From Bifidobacterium asteroides (GTDB lineage: Bacteria > Actinomycetota > Actinomycetes > Actinomycetales > Bifidobacteriaceae): DNA of 64,000 nucleotides. The notes beneath the pieces were generated by a model. The model did not search any database. It saw only the letters and a program-made list of their open reading frames with translations, and was not told the DNA's origin. The stretch covers positions 310,001-374,000 of the forward strand of contig NZ_QGLK01000005.1 in assembly GCF_003202755.1 (NCBI RefSeq), in the 5' to 3' direction. This document shows, piece by piece, positions 8,342 to 17,237 of the stretch; within the stretch, counting starts at the first letter, position 1, and every line of letters begins with the position of its first letter. A program made the translations under genes and the position numbers.

Positions 8342-9868
8342 TCAGTTGTCGGACAGGTGGTAGCCGTTGCGCATGCCCATGCTGGCCGTGTAGAGCACCT
8401 GGCTCAGCAGGTCGTCGGTCTCCTTGCGCAGACGGTCGGCCATGTCCTTGTTGGCAGCCTCCAGCACCTGGCGAACCTCGGGGTTGTCGGTGCCCTTAGC
8501 GGCGCCTTCCAAGCGGGCCACCTGCTCATCTGCGGAGGCGATCATGCGATGGCCCTCAGCGCCAACGCTCTGTTGGTAGCGTTCGACTGCCGGCAAAGTA
8601 CCGGCAAAGGCCGAGTCGCACAAGGCGGCGATCAGTCGGTCTGACCAGTAGAGGCTGTCGGTGGAGACCTGGCCCGTAGTGTTGGCCAGATAGTCGGGCG
8701 TGCGATCCACATTGGTATAGAAGGGAACCAGGGCATTGAAGGCGTTGGACCCATATGAAATCCACTGGATGGCCCGGCAGGATTCAGGCTGGTAGGGGCG
8801 CAGCTGGATCAGGGACAGCTGGTCATTGCGATTGATGCCGATGGGGCGGTAAAGCCCCTTGGTGTGCTCGTTGCCAGTCCGCCCATAGGGATCGTAGGGT
8901 GTGCCCTGGTAGTGAGAGCTGAGCAGATACTTGACATCCTCCACGGTAATCAGCCGCTCAGGCTGACGGCACCAGGGGATGTTGTCGCTGGTGGGAGTGT
9001 GATCGGCGTCCGGCCCATCCCAGATCTCGTCATAGGGGTTGAGGAAGCGCTGCATGTACCAGGCCCGAGGCGTGTTGTACACATGATCCGAGTCGCTGTG
9101 GGATCCAAAAGCGTCACGCGGGTTGAAGGGCGAAGCCGACTCCACGGACAGATCCAGGTAGTTGTCGGCGATGAACTCCCGCAGGTCGGCCGAGCAAAGG
9201 TGATCGGTCTGGTCTCCGAAGGCGTCGTCCAGATCGAACTCGTCGATGCCCAGCTGGTTGGGCATGGTCACATAGGAATCATCAGGCACGCGCTTGGCAA
9301 TCCAGTGGTGGCCACCTACAGTCTCCATCCACCAGATCTCGTCCACGTCGCTGAAAGCGATACCATTCATCTCATAGGTGCCGTAGCGCTCCAGCAGGGA
9401 ACCCAGCCGCTGGACGCCCTCCCGAGCCGAGTGGATATAGGGCAGGACGATGGTGACCAAGTCCTCCTCGCCGATGCCTCCGGGCACCGCGGCCAAGTAG
9501 TCTTCATCCCCGGGATGGCCCTGGGCGGGGGTGGGCTCAACCAGCGGATCTGCACCCAGAACACGTTCGTTGGTGGTAATGGTCTCGGTGGCCGACATGG
9601 CCACATTGGCGCTGTTGACGCCTGCGGCAGCCCAGAGCCCCTGATTGTGCAAAGCATCGGGCACCGAGGTATAGCGCATGGGATCGTCGGGCAGGTCTAT
9701 TTCCAGGTGGCTGATCACACTGTGGTAGTGCCGCGGCTGCTGGTCAGGAGTGACTAATACGAAGCGCTTGGGACGAAACTCTCCATTGGACGAATCCTCA
9801 TCCCGAGCGATGATGGTGGACCCGTCGTAACTGGCATTCTTGCCTATCAGAAGCGTGGTGCAGGGCAT
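8342..9868 (-). CDS. pepD: C69-family dipeptidase
   Basis: 508 residues from the ATG at 9868, which has an AAAGGAAG ribosome site. The N-terminus 'MPCTTLLIGKNASYDGSTII' carries the conserved Cys3 that becomes the N-terminal nucleophile in this Ntn-hydrolase family. Also typical are 'ARDEDSS' and 'EIWWMETVGGHHWIAKRVPDD'. PepD enzymes cleave a broad range of dipeptides in the cytoplasm and supply free amino acids. No secretion signal is visible. The upstream in-frame extension to 9940 would bury the Cys and was rejected. fhs follows 39 bp downstream. Confidence 0.92.
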   Translation of the reverse strand: MPCTTLLIGKNASYDGSTIIARDEDSSNGEFRPKRFVLVTPDQQPRHYHSVISHLEIDLPDDPMRYTSVPDALHNQGLWAAAGVNSANVAMSATETITTNERVLGADPLVEPTPAQGHPGDEDYLAAVPGGIGEEDLVTIVLPYIHSAREGVQRLGSLLERYGTYEMNGIAFSDVDEIWWMETVGGHHWIAKRVPDDSYVTMPNQLGIDEFDLDDAFGDQTDHLCSADLREFIADNYLDLSVESASPFNPRDAFGSHSDSDHVYNTPRAWYMQRFLNPYDEIWDGPDADHTPTSDNIPWCRQPERLITVEDVKYLLSSHYQGTPYDPYGRTGNEHTKGLYRPIGINRNDQLSLIQLRPYQPESCRAIQWISYGSNAFNALVPFYTNVDRTPDYLANTTGQVSTDSLYWSDRLIAALCDSAFAGTLPAVERYQQSVGAEGHRMIASADEQVARLEGAAKGTDNPEVRQVLEAANKDMADRLRKETDDLLSQVLYTASMGMRNGYHLSDN

Positions 9869-10024
9869 ATAAGCGTCTTCCTTTGTCTGATCGCGGTCAA
9901 CTGTCATCACCAGTCCGGAAGTCGGGGGATGCCATTCCAACCGACTGCGTGGGCAGGCAGGGATGACGGCCGTCTGCGCACTTGGGGCATGGCCTCACTC
10001 TAGTGCTAGACCGCCCCAACCAAA

Positions 10025-10597
10025 TCAGGCATCAGCTGGCAGCCAGGCCCGAGCTGTTGCGGCCACCGGCTGGGCGGAATGGATGGCATGGACCAGGGCA
10101 TTGAGCCAGAACCCCTCCCCCAGGCCCGGCAGAGCCTCTTGTGTGGCCCAGGCCGACAGCACATAGTCATGAACCCGGTCCGGAGGCGTGGGGCCGTTGT
10201 AACGCATAAGCACGGCGGGGTCGTCAGCGATCTCCTCCTCCATAACCAGGGGCGAGGCCGCCGAGGTGCGTCCTTGGGGCACACCGGGAATCAGATTAGA
10301 CAGATTTCTGGAGAAGTCCTCAGGAATCGCCAAAACGGAGCTTTCGGTCCCCTCAGGCTGCAAGGCGAGCAAAGCCTCGATGGGCAGGTTGGCCAGAGAC
10401 CAGTGAATCCAGGGGAAGCCGCACACGGGCACGGAATCAGGATCCACCAGCATCCAGTGCAGGTAGCGGGCCTCCTGGGGCACATCCTCAAGCCGGAACG
10501 GGAAGGAAACTACGGGACGTCCCTTTCGGGTAAGGGACTGAGGGGCGCGCTTGGCGTACCGATCGGGAATAGTACCGAAATCAGTGATAATCCTCAT
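10025..10597 (-). CDS. YbhB/YbcL-type PEBP-family protein (Raf kinase inhibitor-like)
   Basis: 190 residues covering one phosphatidylethanolamine-binding-protein fold. Signatures are 'HWMLVDPDSVPVCGFPWIHW' near residue 47 (ligand-pocket Asp-Pro-Asp and the downstream His-Trp) and 'YNGPTPPDRVHDYVLSAWA' near residue 133. The bacterial members are small cytoplasmic proteins without a firmly assigned role. It lies 74 bp after holB in the same direction and may be the last gene of the topA-tmk-holB unit. Confidence 0.85.
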   Translation of the reverse strand: MRIITDFGTIPDRYAKRAPQSLTRKGRPVVSFPFRLEDVPQEARYLHWMLVDPDSVPVCGFPWIHWSLANLPIEALLALQPEGTESSVLAIPEDFSRNLSNLIPGVPQGRTSAASPLVMEEEIADDPAVLMRYNGPTPPDRVHDYVLSAWATQEALPGLGEGFWLNALVHAIHSAQPVAATARAWLPADA

Positions 10598-10671
10598 GAT
10601 TCGATTCTCGCCTGCCCAGCCGACGAGGTCAAGTTCATTCTTGACCGACAGTTACGGCAATTGGCTCGTAC

Positions 10672-11832
10672 TCAGACCAGCAGGGTGCAGAAGAGGGCCT
10701 CGAAGACCAGGAGCGGCGAACCATTGGCAGCCAGCCTCCTGCGAGCCCGAGCGATCAGCTGAATGCGGTCGATGGCCCCCTGTCTGGAGAGCCTGACGGA
10801 CAGATCAGCAATAGCCGCCCGATTCTCCAAATTGACCAAGCCAGCCTTCTCTTCGGCACCGTTCTGCAGGACGCCCACATCCCGGTAGACGCTGGCCAGG
10901 GTGCTCAGGTTGCGGTCCAGCACATCCCGTGTCAGTCTGGTAGCCCGCCGGCGGACCTGATCCTTGCCCCCCAATGCATGGTAGGCCCCACGCAACTGCC
11001 GGGGAATGCGTTCCTTGTCCCTGAGACCGTTGATCTGCCGAAACTCCCGCTCGTCCCTGGTCACCTCATCGTCCACGGTGGCGGTGGCCTGATCCCGGGC
11101 CGCATCAACCACCCGGCCAGCCAGGATCACAGCATCCGAAGCGCGCCGCAGGCCCAACAAACCCACCACCAGCTCATCACGGTCGGCCAGGACCTGATCC
11201 CTAGTGGCGTAGAGGCGGGCGATGCCGATGTGCCCCTGGGCCAGACGGGCGGCCTTGGCGGCCAGGGGCCGGTCCACCCCCACCTGATCAGTCAGGAAAT
11301 CGGCCACTGCAGTGTTGGATGGCACCGCCAGGTTGAGGACCCTGGTCCGTGAACGGATGGTGGGCAGCACATCCTGGGCGCTGGGTGCGCACAGAAGCCA
11401 GATGGTATGCTCGGCAGGCTCCTCGATCTCTTTGAGAAGCACATTGGTGGTCCGCTCCAGCATCCGGTCTACATCTTCGATAATGATGACCCGCCAACGC
11501 GAGGTTGAAGGCATCTGCTCCGAGGTCATGATCAGCTCCCTGACCTCGTTGATGCCGATGGTGACCTTATTGGTGGACAGTATGGTCACATCCGGATGGG
11601 TTCCGGCCAGAACCTGCTGAGTGACGCGGGTAGGCTGATCGCTCAATCCCTGATCCGGACTGATTAGGGCCGCCGCAAAAGCCCGGGCCAGATTGGAGCG
11701 CCCCGATCCAGGAGGTCCGCAGATCAGCCAGGACTGCGCTACCTCGTCATGACCCTGCGCCTGAGCGGCCACTGTCCGCTTGAGTAGCTCGACCGTGGGC
11801 TGCTGGCCCACAATGGCGTCCCAGACGCTCAT
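10672..11832 (-). CDS. holB: DNA polymerase III subunit delta'
   Basis: 386 residues. This is the clamp-loader subunit that opens the beta sliding clamp together with DnaX and delta. It has an AAA+ fold with '[13 protein letters not shown]', a Walker-A-like '[11 protein letters not shown]' (residues about 39-49), '[11 protein letters not shown]' (Walker B) and '[26 protein letters not shown]' split across sensor 1. The Walker lysine is Arg45, and the four zinc-ligand cysteines present in many delta' and in DnaX are absent. Delta' is a non-hydrolysing subunit, so the loss is plausible. It overlaps tmk by 4 nt (ATGA), so translation is probably coupled. An alternative label would be gamma/tau, but dnaX is clearly at 45141-48041. 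Confidence 0.9.
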   Translation of the reverse strand: MSVWDAIVGQQPTVELLKRTVAAQAQGHDEVAQSWLICGPPGSGRSNLARAFAAALISPDQGLSDQPTRVTQQVLAGTHPDVTILSTNKVTIGINEVRELIMTSEQMPSTSRWRVIIIEDVDRMLERTTNVLLKEIEEPAEHTIWLLCAPSAQDVLPTIRSRTRVLNLAVPSNTAVADFLTDQVGVDRPLAAKAARLAQGHIGIARLYATRDQVLADRDELVVGLLGLRRASDAVILAGRVVDAARDQATATVDDEVTRDEREFRQINGLRDKERIPRQLRGAYHALGGKDQVRRRATRLTRDVLDRNLSTLASVYRDVGVLQNGAEEKAGLVNLENRAAIADLSVRLSRQGAIDRIQLIARARRRLAANGSPLLVFEALFCTLLV

Positions 11833-12809
11833 CGGCTCTTCCGTAGGAGCTGGGGCAGGAGCAGCCAGCGAGCGCGGGAACCTACAGGAACCGAATCATC
11901 ATCTGCATCACCGCCGACTGTCCCTGCCTCCATGGACTGGTCGTCCTGGTCAGCATCAGCATCCAGTGCCTGATCAGAGGTATCCACAGCCTCGGTCCAG
12001 TCCGACTCGGCACCTTGCTCATCGTCCTCATATCCTGCCGTCGATTCATCTTCGTCGGCATCGTCCTGGGCGTCAGTGTCGTCATTGTCATCATCGACAT
12101 CTGGGAGTTCATCGTCAACTTGAGGCAGATCTGGCTCGCGCCCTTCGACCAACTTGTCCAAATCGTCCTGGATGATCTGCCAGACCCGGTCGATGGATTG
12201 GGTGGCGTCGATAACCAGGAACCGGTCGGGCTCCCTCTGAGCCAGCTGCAGGAATGCCTGACGCACATGCTGCTGAAAGTCATCGCCAGCCGACTCCAGC
12301 CGATCGGGCTCATGATCCAGGCGCAACTTGGACTGAGACGGATCCGCGTCCAGCAGATAGGTGCGTCTGGGCAGAAGGCCCTGACTGGCCCACAGGCTCA
12401 GCCGACGAATCACATCCACTGACAGATCACGGCCTCCGGCCTGATAGGCCACTGAAGAGTCCAGGTAGCGGTCGCAGAGCACAATGTCTCCTCGCTCCAG
12501 AGCCGGGCGCACCACCTGGGCCACATGCTCAGCCCGATCCGCCGCATAGAGCAGGGCCTCGGTCCTGGGGGCCAGATCGTCGGAGGCATCAACCACGTCG
12601 GTACCGCCGGTCACGGCGACCGAGGGAAAGGCTGCCAAGCCGTGAAGGACAAGTTCCCGAATAGTCAATCCGACAGGGGTGCCGCCTGGCTCGCGGGTAA
12701 CCAAGGATCGCAGGCCACGCCCCTGCAGATAGTTATGTGCTTGTTGGACCTGGGTAGTTTTGCCTGCACCATCCACGCCCTCGAAGGAAATAAACAAACC
12801 CTCGCTCAT
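11829..12809 (-). CDS. tmk: Thymidylate kinase with long acidic C-terminal tail
   Basis: 326 residues, against about 210 for the usual enzyme. Residues 1 to about 220 are a complete dTMP kinase: P-loop '[11 protein letters not shown]', '[10 protein letters not shown]', '[16 protein letters not shown]' and a lid region. It phosphorylates dTMP to dTDP in the cytoplasm. The remaining 100 residues are an extremely Asp/Glu-rich stretch ('[20 protein letters not shown]') followed by a basic, hydrophobic end. Homology of the tail is unknown to me. The gene overlaps topA upstream and holB downstream by 4 nt each, which ties it to a DNA-replication transcript. Confidence 0.9.
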   Translation of the reverse strand: MSEGLFISFEGVDGAGKTTQVQQAHNYLQGRGLRSLVTREPGGTPVGLTIRELVLHGLAAFPSVAVTGGTDVVDASDDLAPRTEALLYAADRAEHVAQVVRPALERGDIVLCDRYLDSSVAYQAGGRDLSVDVIRRLSLWASQGLLPRRTYLLDADPSQSKLRLDHEPDRLESAGDDFQQHVRQAFLQLAQREPDRFLVIDATQSIDRVWQIIQDDLDKLVEGREPDLPQVDDELPDVDDDNDDTDAQDDADEDESTAGYEDDEQGAESDWTEAVDTSDQALDADADQDDQSMEAGTVGGDADDDSVPVGSRARWLLLPQLLRKSR

Positions 12810-15682
12810 GCCTTATGCTCCGTAGTCTTGGCAGTCTTGGTAGTTTTAGTCTTCTTTGTGGTTTTGCGGGCGCGAGTAGCCGACTTGCCAGCTGTAGATT
12901 TGCTGGACGCCGACTTGCGAGCGGTGGACTTTCGTGCAGTCGACTTGCGGGTCGTCCGGCCGCGCCGCTTGGCGGGTCCGGCCGCGCGCTTCTCTGCCAG
13001 TAAGCGGAAGGCCACCTCCGGCTCGATGGACTGGGCCGTGTACTGCTTGGGCAGGGTCCTGTTGGTCTGTCCGTCAGTGATGTAGACACCATAGAATCCG
13101 TCCCTGATGGTGACGGGTTTGCCGCTGTCGGGGTCCGTGCCCAGCTCACGAAGAGGAGGCTTGGCCGCGCTCCGGGAACGCCGCCCGTACTTAGGCTGGT
13201 CAAAGAGGGCCTTGGCTCCGGCCAGGTCGATAGTGAAAATCTGCCCCTCGTCGGTCAGCGAACGCGTCTCGGTGCCGCCGTCGGCCTTGGTGGCCGTCAG
13301 ATAGGGGCCATAGCGGCCGTTGCTGGCTGTGACGGTGGCCTGGTTGGTTTCTCCCGTTTTGGCATCGGTCAGTTCGATGCTGCCCACCGTCCTAGGCAGA
13401 CTAAGCAGCTTCAGAGCATCTTCCAGGGTGACTGTGTCTGGATCCATGGTCTTGAAGAGCGATGCCATCTTGGGCTTAGGGCCAGCCTGCTTGGTTGTCC
13501 GCGCTGTCTTGCCAGTCGGCTTTTTCTGCTCGGCCACTTCCTCCTCGGGGCTGATCAGGGCCACATAGGGCCCAAATCGGCCCTTGCGCACCTCGACCCG
13601 ACCGCCGGTCTGCGGATCCTTGCCCAGCTGACGGGGACCGCCGGCATTAGTGGCGATCAGTTCATGGCCCGCCGCCACTGTCAGCTCGTCCGGAGCCATG
13701 GTGGGCGGCAACGAAGCACGCTTCGGATTGCCGTCGGCATCCAGGTCAGCCGTATCCTCAAGATAGGGCCCGTAGCGGCCGACCCTCACCTGCAGGCCAT
13801 CACCGATCTCGATGGTGTTGATCTTGCGGGCGTCGATGTCCCCCAACTGGGCCACCTGCTCCTGTAGGCCCTGATGGGCCTGATCAGCGTTCTGGGCGGC
13901 ACCTGGGCCCGAACCGAAGTAGAACCGGGTCAGCCAGTCCTTGCCTCGCTCCTTGCCATGGGCGATCATATCCAGGCCATTCTCCATCTGCGCCGTGAAC
14001 TGGTAATCCACGTACTTGGGGAAATTGGTCTCCAACAATCTGACTACCGAAAAGGCCAGCCAGGAGGGAATCAGTGCACGGCCGCGCTCGTAGACGTATC
14101 CGCGGTCGATGATGGTCGAAATGATGCTGGCATAGGTGGAAGGCCTGCCAATCTCCTTGGCCTCCAGGGTCTTGACCAGAGAGGCCTCAGTATAACGTGC
14201 AGGTGGCTGGGTCTCATGGCCCTCAGGATCGACAGAGGCAGCACGAAGCACGTCACCCTGCTGGACCGGAGGCAGAGAAGAATCCTCATCGGTCTGCTCA
14301 GAGCCTGCACCCATGGCCTTGAGGAACCCGGGGAACTTGATGACGGTGCCTGAAGCCTGGAAGAGGGCCGTACCCTCCTTGCCCGCCTGCGCCGACAGGC
14401 GGATAGTGGCTGTAGACCCGGTGGCGTCGGCCATCTGCGAAGCCAGGGTGCGCCGCCAGATCAGGGTGTAGAGCTTAAGCTGGTCAGGGGCCAGACGGTC
14501 GGCCAGGTCCTGAGGCCTGTGGAAGGTGGAACCGGCGGGCCGGATGCACTCGTGAGCCTCCTGGGCACCGGCAGTCTTGGTCACATACTGCTTGGACTCA
14601 GCCGAAAGATATTCGGCACCGTACTCACGCTCGACTCCCTTGCGAGCAGCGGCAATGGCCTCCTGGGAGAGAGTGACCGAATCGGTACGCATGTAGGTGA
14701 TAAACCCGTTCTCATAAAGCCCCTGGGCAGCGCGCATGGTGGCCCGGGAACTCATGCCCAGCCGGTTGCCAGCCGTCTGCTGCAGGGTAGACGTGGTAAA
14801 GGGGGGCTGGGGACGCCGCCGATAGGGCTTGGTGTCCATACCCGTCACCGTGAAGTCCTGATCCTTCAGCGTCTCAGCCAGGTTCCGGGCATGCTGCTCA
14901 TCCAGCTGCAGGACCTGCTCCTTGGCAGCCGCTTCCGTCAGCAGACCCTTTGAGGTGAAGTCCTTAGAGACCGCCAGCCGCTGCTCCCCCAAGCTAATCA
15001 TCCGCGCCTGAAAACCACTCGACGACGCCGATTCCCCGGCATCCTCCTGCACCAGACGCGCCAGCAGATCCCAGTAGGAGGCCTTAACGAAAGCCATGCG
15101 CTCACGCTCGCGCTCCACAATCAGCCGAGTCGCCACAGACTGGACACGCCCTGCGCTCAGCCCCGGACCCACCTTGCGCCAGAGCACCGGTGAAAGCTCG
15201 TAACCATAGAGCCGATCCAAGACTCTGCGGGTCTCCTGGGCATCAACCATGTGGGCATCGACGTCCCTGGTGTGTTTGAGCGAATTCTTGATGGCCTCTG
15301 GGGTGATCTCATGAAAGACCATGCGCTTTACCGGCACTTTGGGTTTGAGGGTCTGGACCAGATGCCAGGCGATGGCCTCCCCTTCCCGATCCTCATCAGT
15401 GGCCAGATAGAGCTCGTCGGCATTCTTCAGCGCCTTCTTGAGCTCGGACACCGTATGCTTCTTCTTGTCATCCACAATGTAGTAAGGCTTGAAGCCATCG
15501 TTCACGTCTACGCCAAACTTGCCGTAAGCCTTCTTCTGGGAGGCCGGGATCTGCGATGGCTGGGCCAGGTCGCGAATATGGCCCACCGAGGCCATGACCG
15601 TGTAGCCCTTGCCCAGGTACCCGCCGATCTTCTTTGCCTTGGTTGGCGACTCAACAATGACGAGCTTATTGCCGGATGCCAT
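12806..15682 (-). CDS. topA: DNA topoisomerase I
   Basis: 958 residues, a type IA topoisomerase that relaxes negative supercoils. The TOPRIM domain is N-terminal ('[13 protein letters not shown]', '[15 protein letters not shown]' with the Mg-binding DxD). '[11 protein letters not shown]' precedes the catalytic tyrosine in '[13 protein letters not shown]' (about residue 330). The C-terminus has several Topo_C repeats of the 'GRxGPYL/GRFGPYV' type instead of zinc fingers, and ends in a Lys/Arg/Thr/Ser-rich tail built from 'RKSTA' repeats, common in actinobacterial TopA where it binds DNA. AAGGAGAGGCC precedes the ATG. It is the first gene of the topA-tmk-holB string. Confidence 0.96.
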   Translation of the reverse strand: MASGNKLVIVESPTKAKKIGGYLGKGYTVMASVGHIRDLAQPSQIPASQKKAYGKFGVDVNDGFKPYYIVDDKKKHTVSELKKALKNADELYLATDEDREGEAIAWHLVQTLKPKVPVKRMVFHEITPEAIKNSLKHTRDVDAHMVDAQETRRVLDRLYGYELSPVLWRKVGPGLSAGRVQSVATRLIVERERERMAFVKASYWDLLARLVQEDAGESASSSGFQARMISLGEQRLAVSKDFTSKGLLTEAAAKEQVLQLDEQHARNLAETLKDQDFTVTGMDTKPYRRRPQPPFTTSTLQQTAGNRLGMSSRATMRAAQGLYENGFITYMRTDSVTLSQEAIAAARKGVEREYGAEYLSAESKQYVTKTAGAQEAHECIRPAGSTFHRPQDLADRLAPDQLKLYTLIWRRTLASQMADATGSTATIRLSAQAGKEGTALFQASGTVIKFPGFLKAMGAGSEQTDEDSSLPPVQQGDVLRAASVDPEGHETQPPARYTEASLVKTLEAKEIGRPSTYASIISTIIDRGYVYERGRALIPSWLAFSVVRLLETNFPKYVDYQFTAQMENGLDMIAHGKERGKDWLTRFYFGSGPGAAQNADQAHQGLQEQVAQLGDIDARKINTIEIGDGLQVRVGRYGPYLEDTADLDADGNPKRASLPPTMAPDELTVAAGHELIATNAGGPRQLGKDPQTGGRVEVRKGRFGPYVALISPEEEVAEQKKPTGKTARTTKQAGPKPKMASLFKTMDPDTVTLEDALKLLSLPRTVGSIELTDAKTGETNQATVTASNGRYGPYLTATKADGGTETRSLTDEGQIFTIDLAGAKALFDQPKYGRRSRSAAKPPLRELGTDPDSGKPVTIRDGFYGVYITDGQTNRTLPKQYTAQSIEPEVAFRLLAEKRAAGPAKRRGRTTRKSTARKSTARKSASSKSTAGKSATRARKTTKKTKTTKTAKTTEHKA

Positions 15683-15810
15683 GGCCTCTCCTTATATTGT
15701 GGTCTTTCGCACGCCATCTTACTCACGAGGTTCCGTAACCATGCAAATCAGGGGTCATGTGCACGGGTGTGGAACACTAGCTCTGATGGTGGATGAATCA
15801 GAGATCGGCC

Positions 15811-16830
15811 TCAGTTATTTTGGGGCGGAGCCGGTGGACGACCGACAAGGCCCATCCTGGTCAGAGGTGAGGCTGTGATCTGCCTCATCGCCAGAACCAG
15901 TCCCAACGTCAGCGACAGAGCCGAGGCCATCAGTATGACAGCCGAGCAGTGAACCCCGTAGGCTGTCCACCGAGCGCCGATCTCCAAACCAGGGCTGACC
16001 TGCCAGATGACATAGCAGGCGTAAAGAATCCCTAGGAACCCGGCTACCGACATCAAGGTGGAGACAATCTGGATCGAGGCCGAAGACATCCTGGTCCCTG
16101 GAGCATCCATGCCGGTCCCCCGAGTGGCGGCCAGAGCAATAAGACAGAGACCAGTCGGAATGAGAATGCCCATGACCACGTCTGAGGGGCGGTGCCAGCC
16201 GCCCTGCACCAGCGAGCAGCCCACGGACAGGTCAAAGGCGAACCCTGCCAAGGCAACAAAGGCCCTCCAAACCCGGGGCACCACACAGAGCAGGGCCAGG
16301 ACCACCGCCAGAGCGAGGATGGTGTGTCCCGAAGGCGCAGAATTGGCAGCGGAAGCCTGAACATGGATCAGTACAGGGCGAGGCAGGAAGCGTTTGAGGA
16401 TGCGCGCCGCCCCGTAGACCACCAGAGCATAAACAACGACCTGGCCAAGCAGCCACCACCTGCGTCGCACTAGAACAACCACCAGGGCGAAAAGGCCCAG
16501 CACTACACAGATCACCACAGTCGCATAAGGAATGGTGAACAGTCCCAGATAAGCCTTGACAAGGGGTGCCTGGTCGAGGAAACCACGGAAGTTGGTCAGA
16601 GCCATGTCGTCATAGGTCTGCCCAGGAACAGTCCAGACGGCCGCCCACCAGACCAAAGCCGCCAGACCTAGGCAGGCCAGGCCAGTGACCAGGCACAAAA
16701 CTAAGGCTGAAATCCGAGGGCGAGACGTCAAGGGATCTCGGTCAATATGACTGCTGTCCGCTTCGTTCTGCTTATTAGGGTCCCGGTACCAGGTTGCCTG
16801 TTCTTCGCCCTGCTTGCGCTTGTTGGTCAT
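15811..16830 (-). CDS. PAP2-family membrane phosphatase
   Basis: 339 residues with a charged N-terminus and about seven hydrophobic segments. The three PAP2 motifs are present: 'KRFLPRP' (about 146), 'PSGHT' (about 167) and 'GGWHRPSDVVMG' (about 212), with catalytic His in the last two. Members dephosphorylate lipid phosphates such as undecaprenyl pyrophosphate or phosphatidate at the membrane. It is upstream of topA on the same strand. The substrate cannot be told from sequence. Confidence 0.85.
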   Translation of the reverse strand: MTNKRKQGEEQATWYRDPNKQNEADSSHIDRDPLTSRPRISALVLCLVTGLACLGLAALVWWAAVWTVPGQTYDDMALTNFRGFLDQAPLVKAYLGLFTIPYATVVICVVLGLFALVVVLVRRRWWLLGQVVVYALVVYGAARILKRFLPRPVLIHVQASAANSAPSGHTILALAVVLALLCVVPRVWRAFVALAGFAFDLSVGCSLVQGGWHRPSDVVMGILIPTGLCLIALAATRGTGMDAPGTRMSSASIQIVSTLMSVAGFLGILYACYVIWQVSPGLEIGARWTAYGVHCSAVILMASALSLTLGLVLAMRQITASPLTRMGLVGRPPAPPQNN

Positions 16831-16926
16831 ACCTCTAGACTCTATCCAACCCCTGGGTCGACAGCCGACACCTCGTCCGGCGAATACGCTCCCTTCACGA
16901 CTTCAGCCAGTTCAGGCAGTGCAATT

Positions 16927-17026
16927 ATGGAAAACTCCCACGCAACCGCCAGAGGCCACTTGCCCTTGCCGCAGTATGCCACATGAGAGCAAGCCACCGT
17001 GATACACAGGCCAACTCCATCTGCCG
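16927..17026 (-). pseudogene. Degenerate second copy of the SRP RNA gene (ffs pseudogene)
   Basis: On the minus strand this region matches the intact SRP RNA at 22621-22711 almost base for base over its 3' half (AACTCCCACGCA, CCGCCAGAGGCCACTT and CCCTTG on the plus strand) and over the 5' stem (GAGAGCAAG-CACC). About 28 nt between these blocks are missing, exactly the apical part with the conserved CAGGGCAGGAATGC that binds Ffh. Its -35 element is degraded (CGGCAG against TGGACA). Similarity continues on the promoter side through 'CCGCTAGCAT' near 17091 to about 17145. Such an RNA could not serve as SRP RNA. Confidence 0.75.
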
Positions 17027-17237
17027 TTTGGCACGCAGAATCCTCAATAATTATCAATATAGGCACCTGCAACACCTTCGACCCGAACCATCCGCTAGCA
17101 TAAAAGCAGAAGGGTTACCGCGAGTTTACGGCTAGTCACTAACGAGGTCGGAGGCGAGGCGTAAACGGTTTCAGCATCATCTTTGAAGGAGATGAATAGC
17201 TAAGTCGCTGCGGAAGCGGAGAGAAGGGAATAAGAGG

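Noticed and set aside
8864-9757. 297-codon plus-strand frame over pepD
   Set aside because: Shadow of the C69 dipeptidase, with no motif and no ribosome site.
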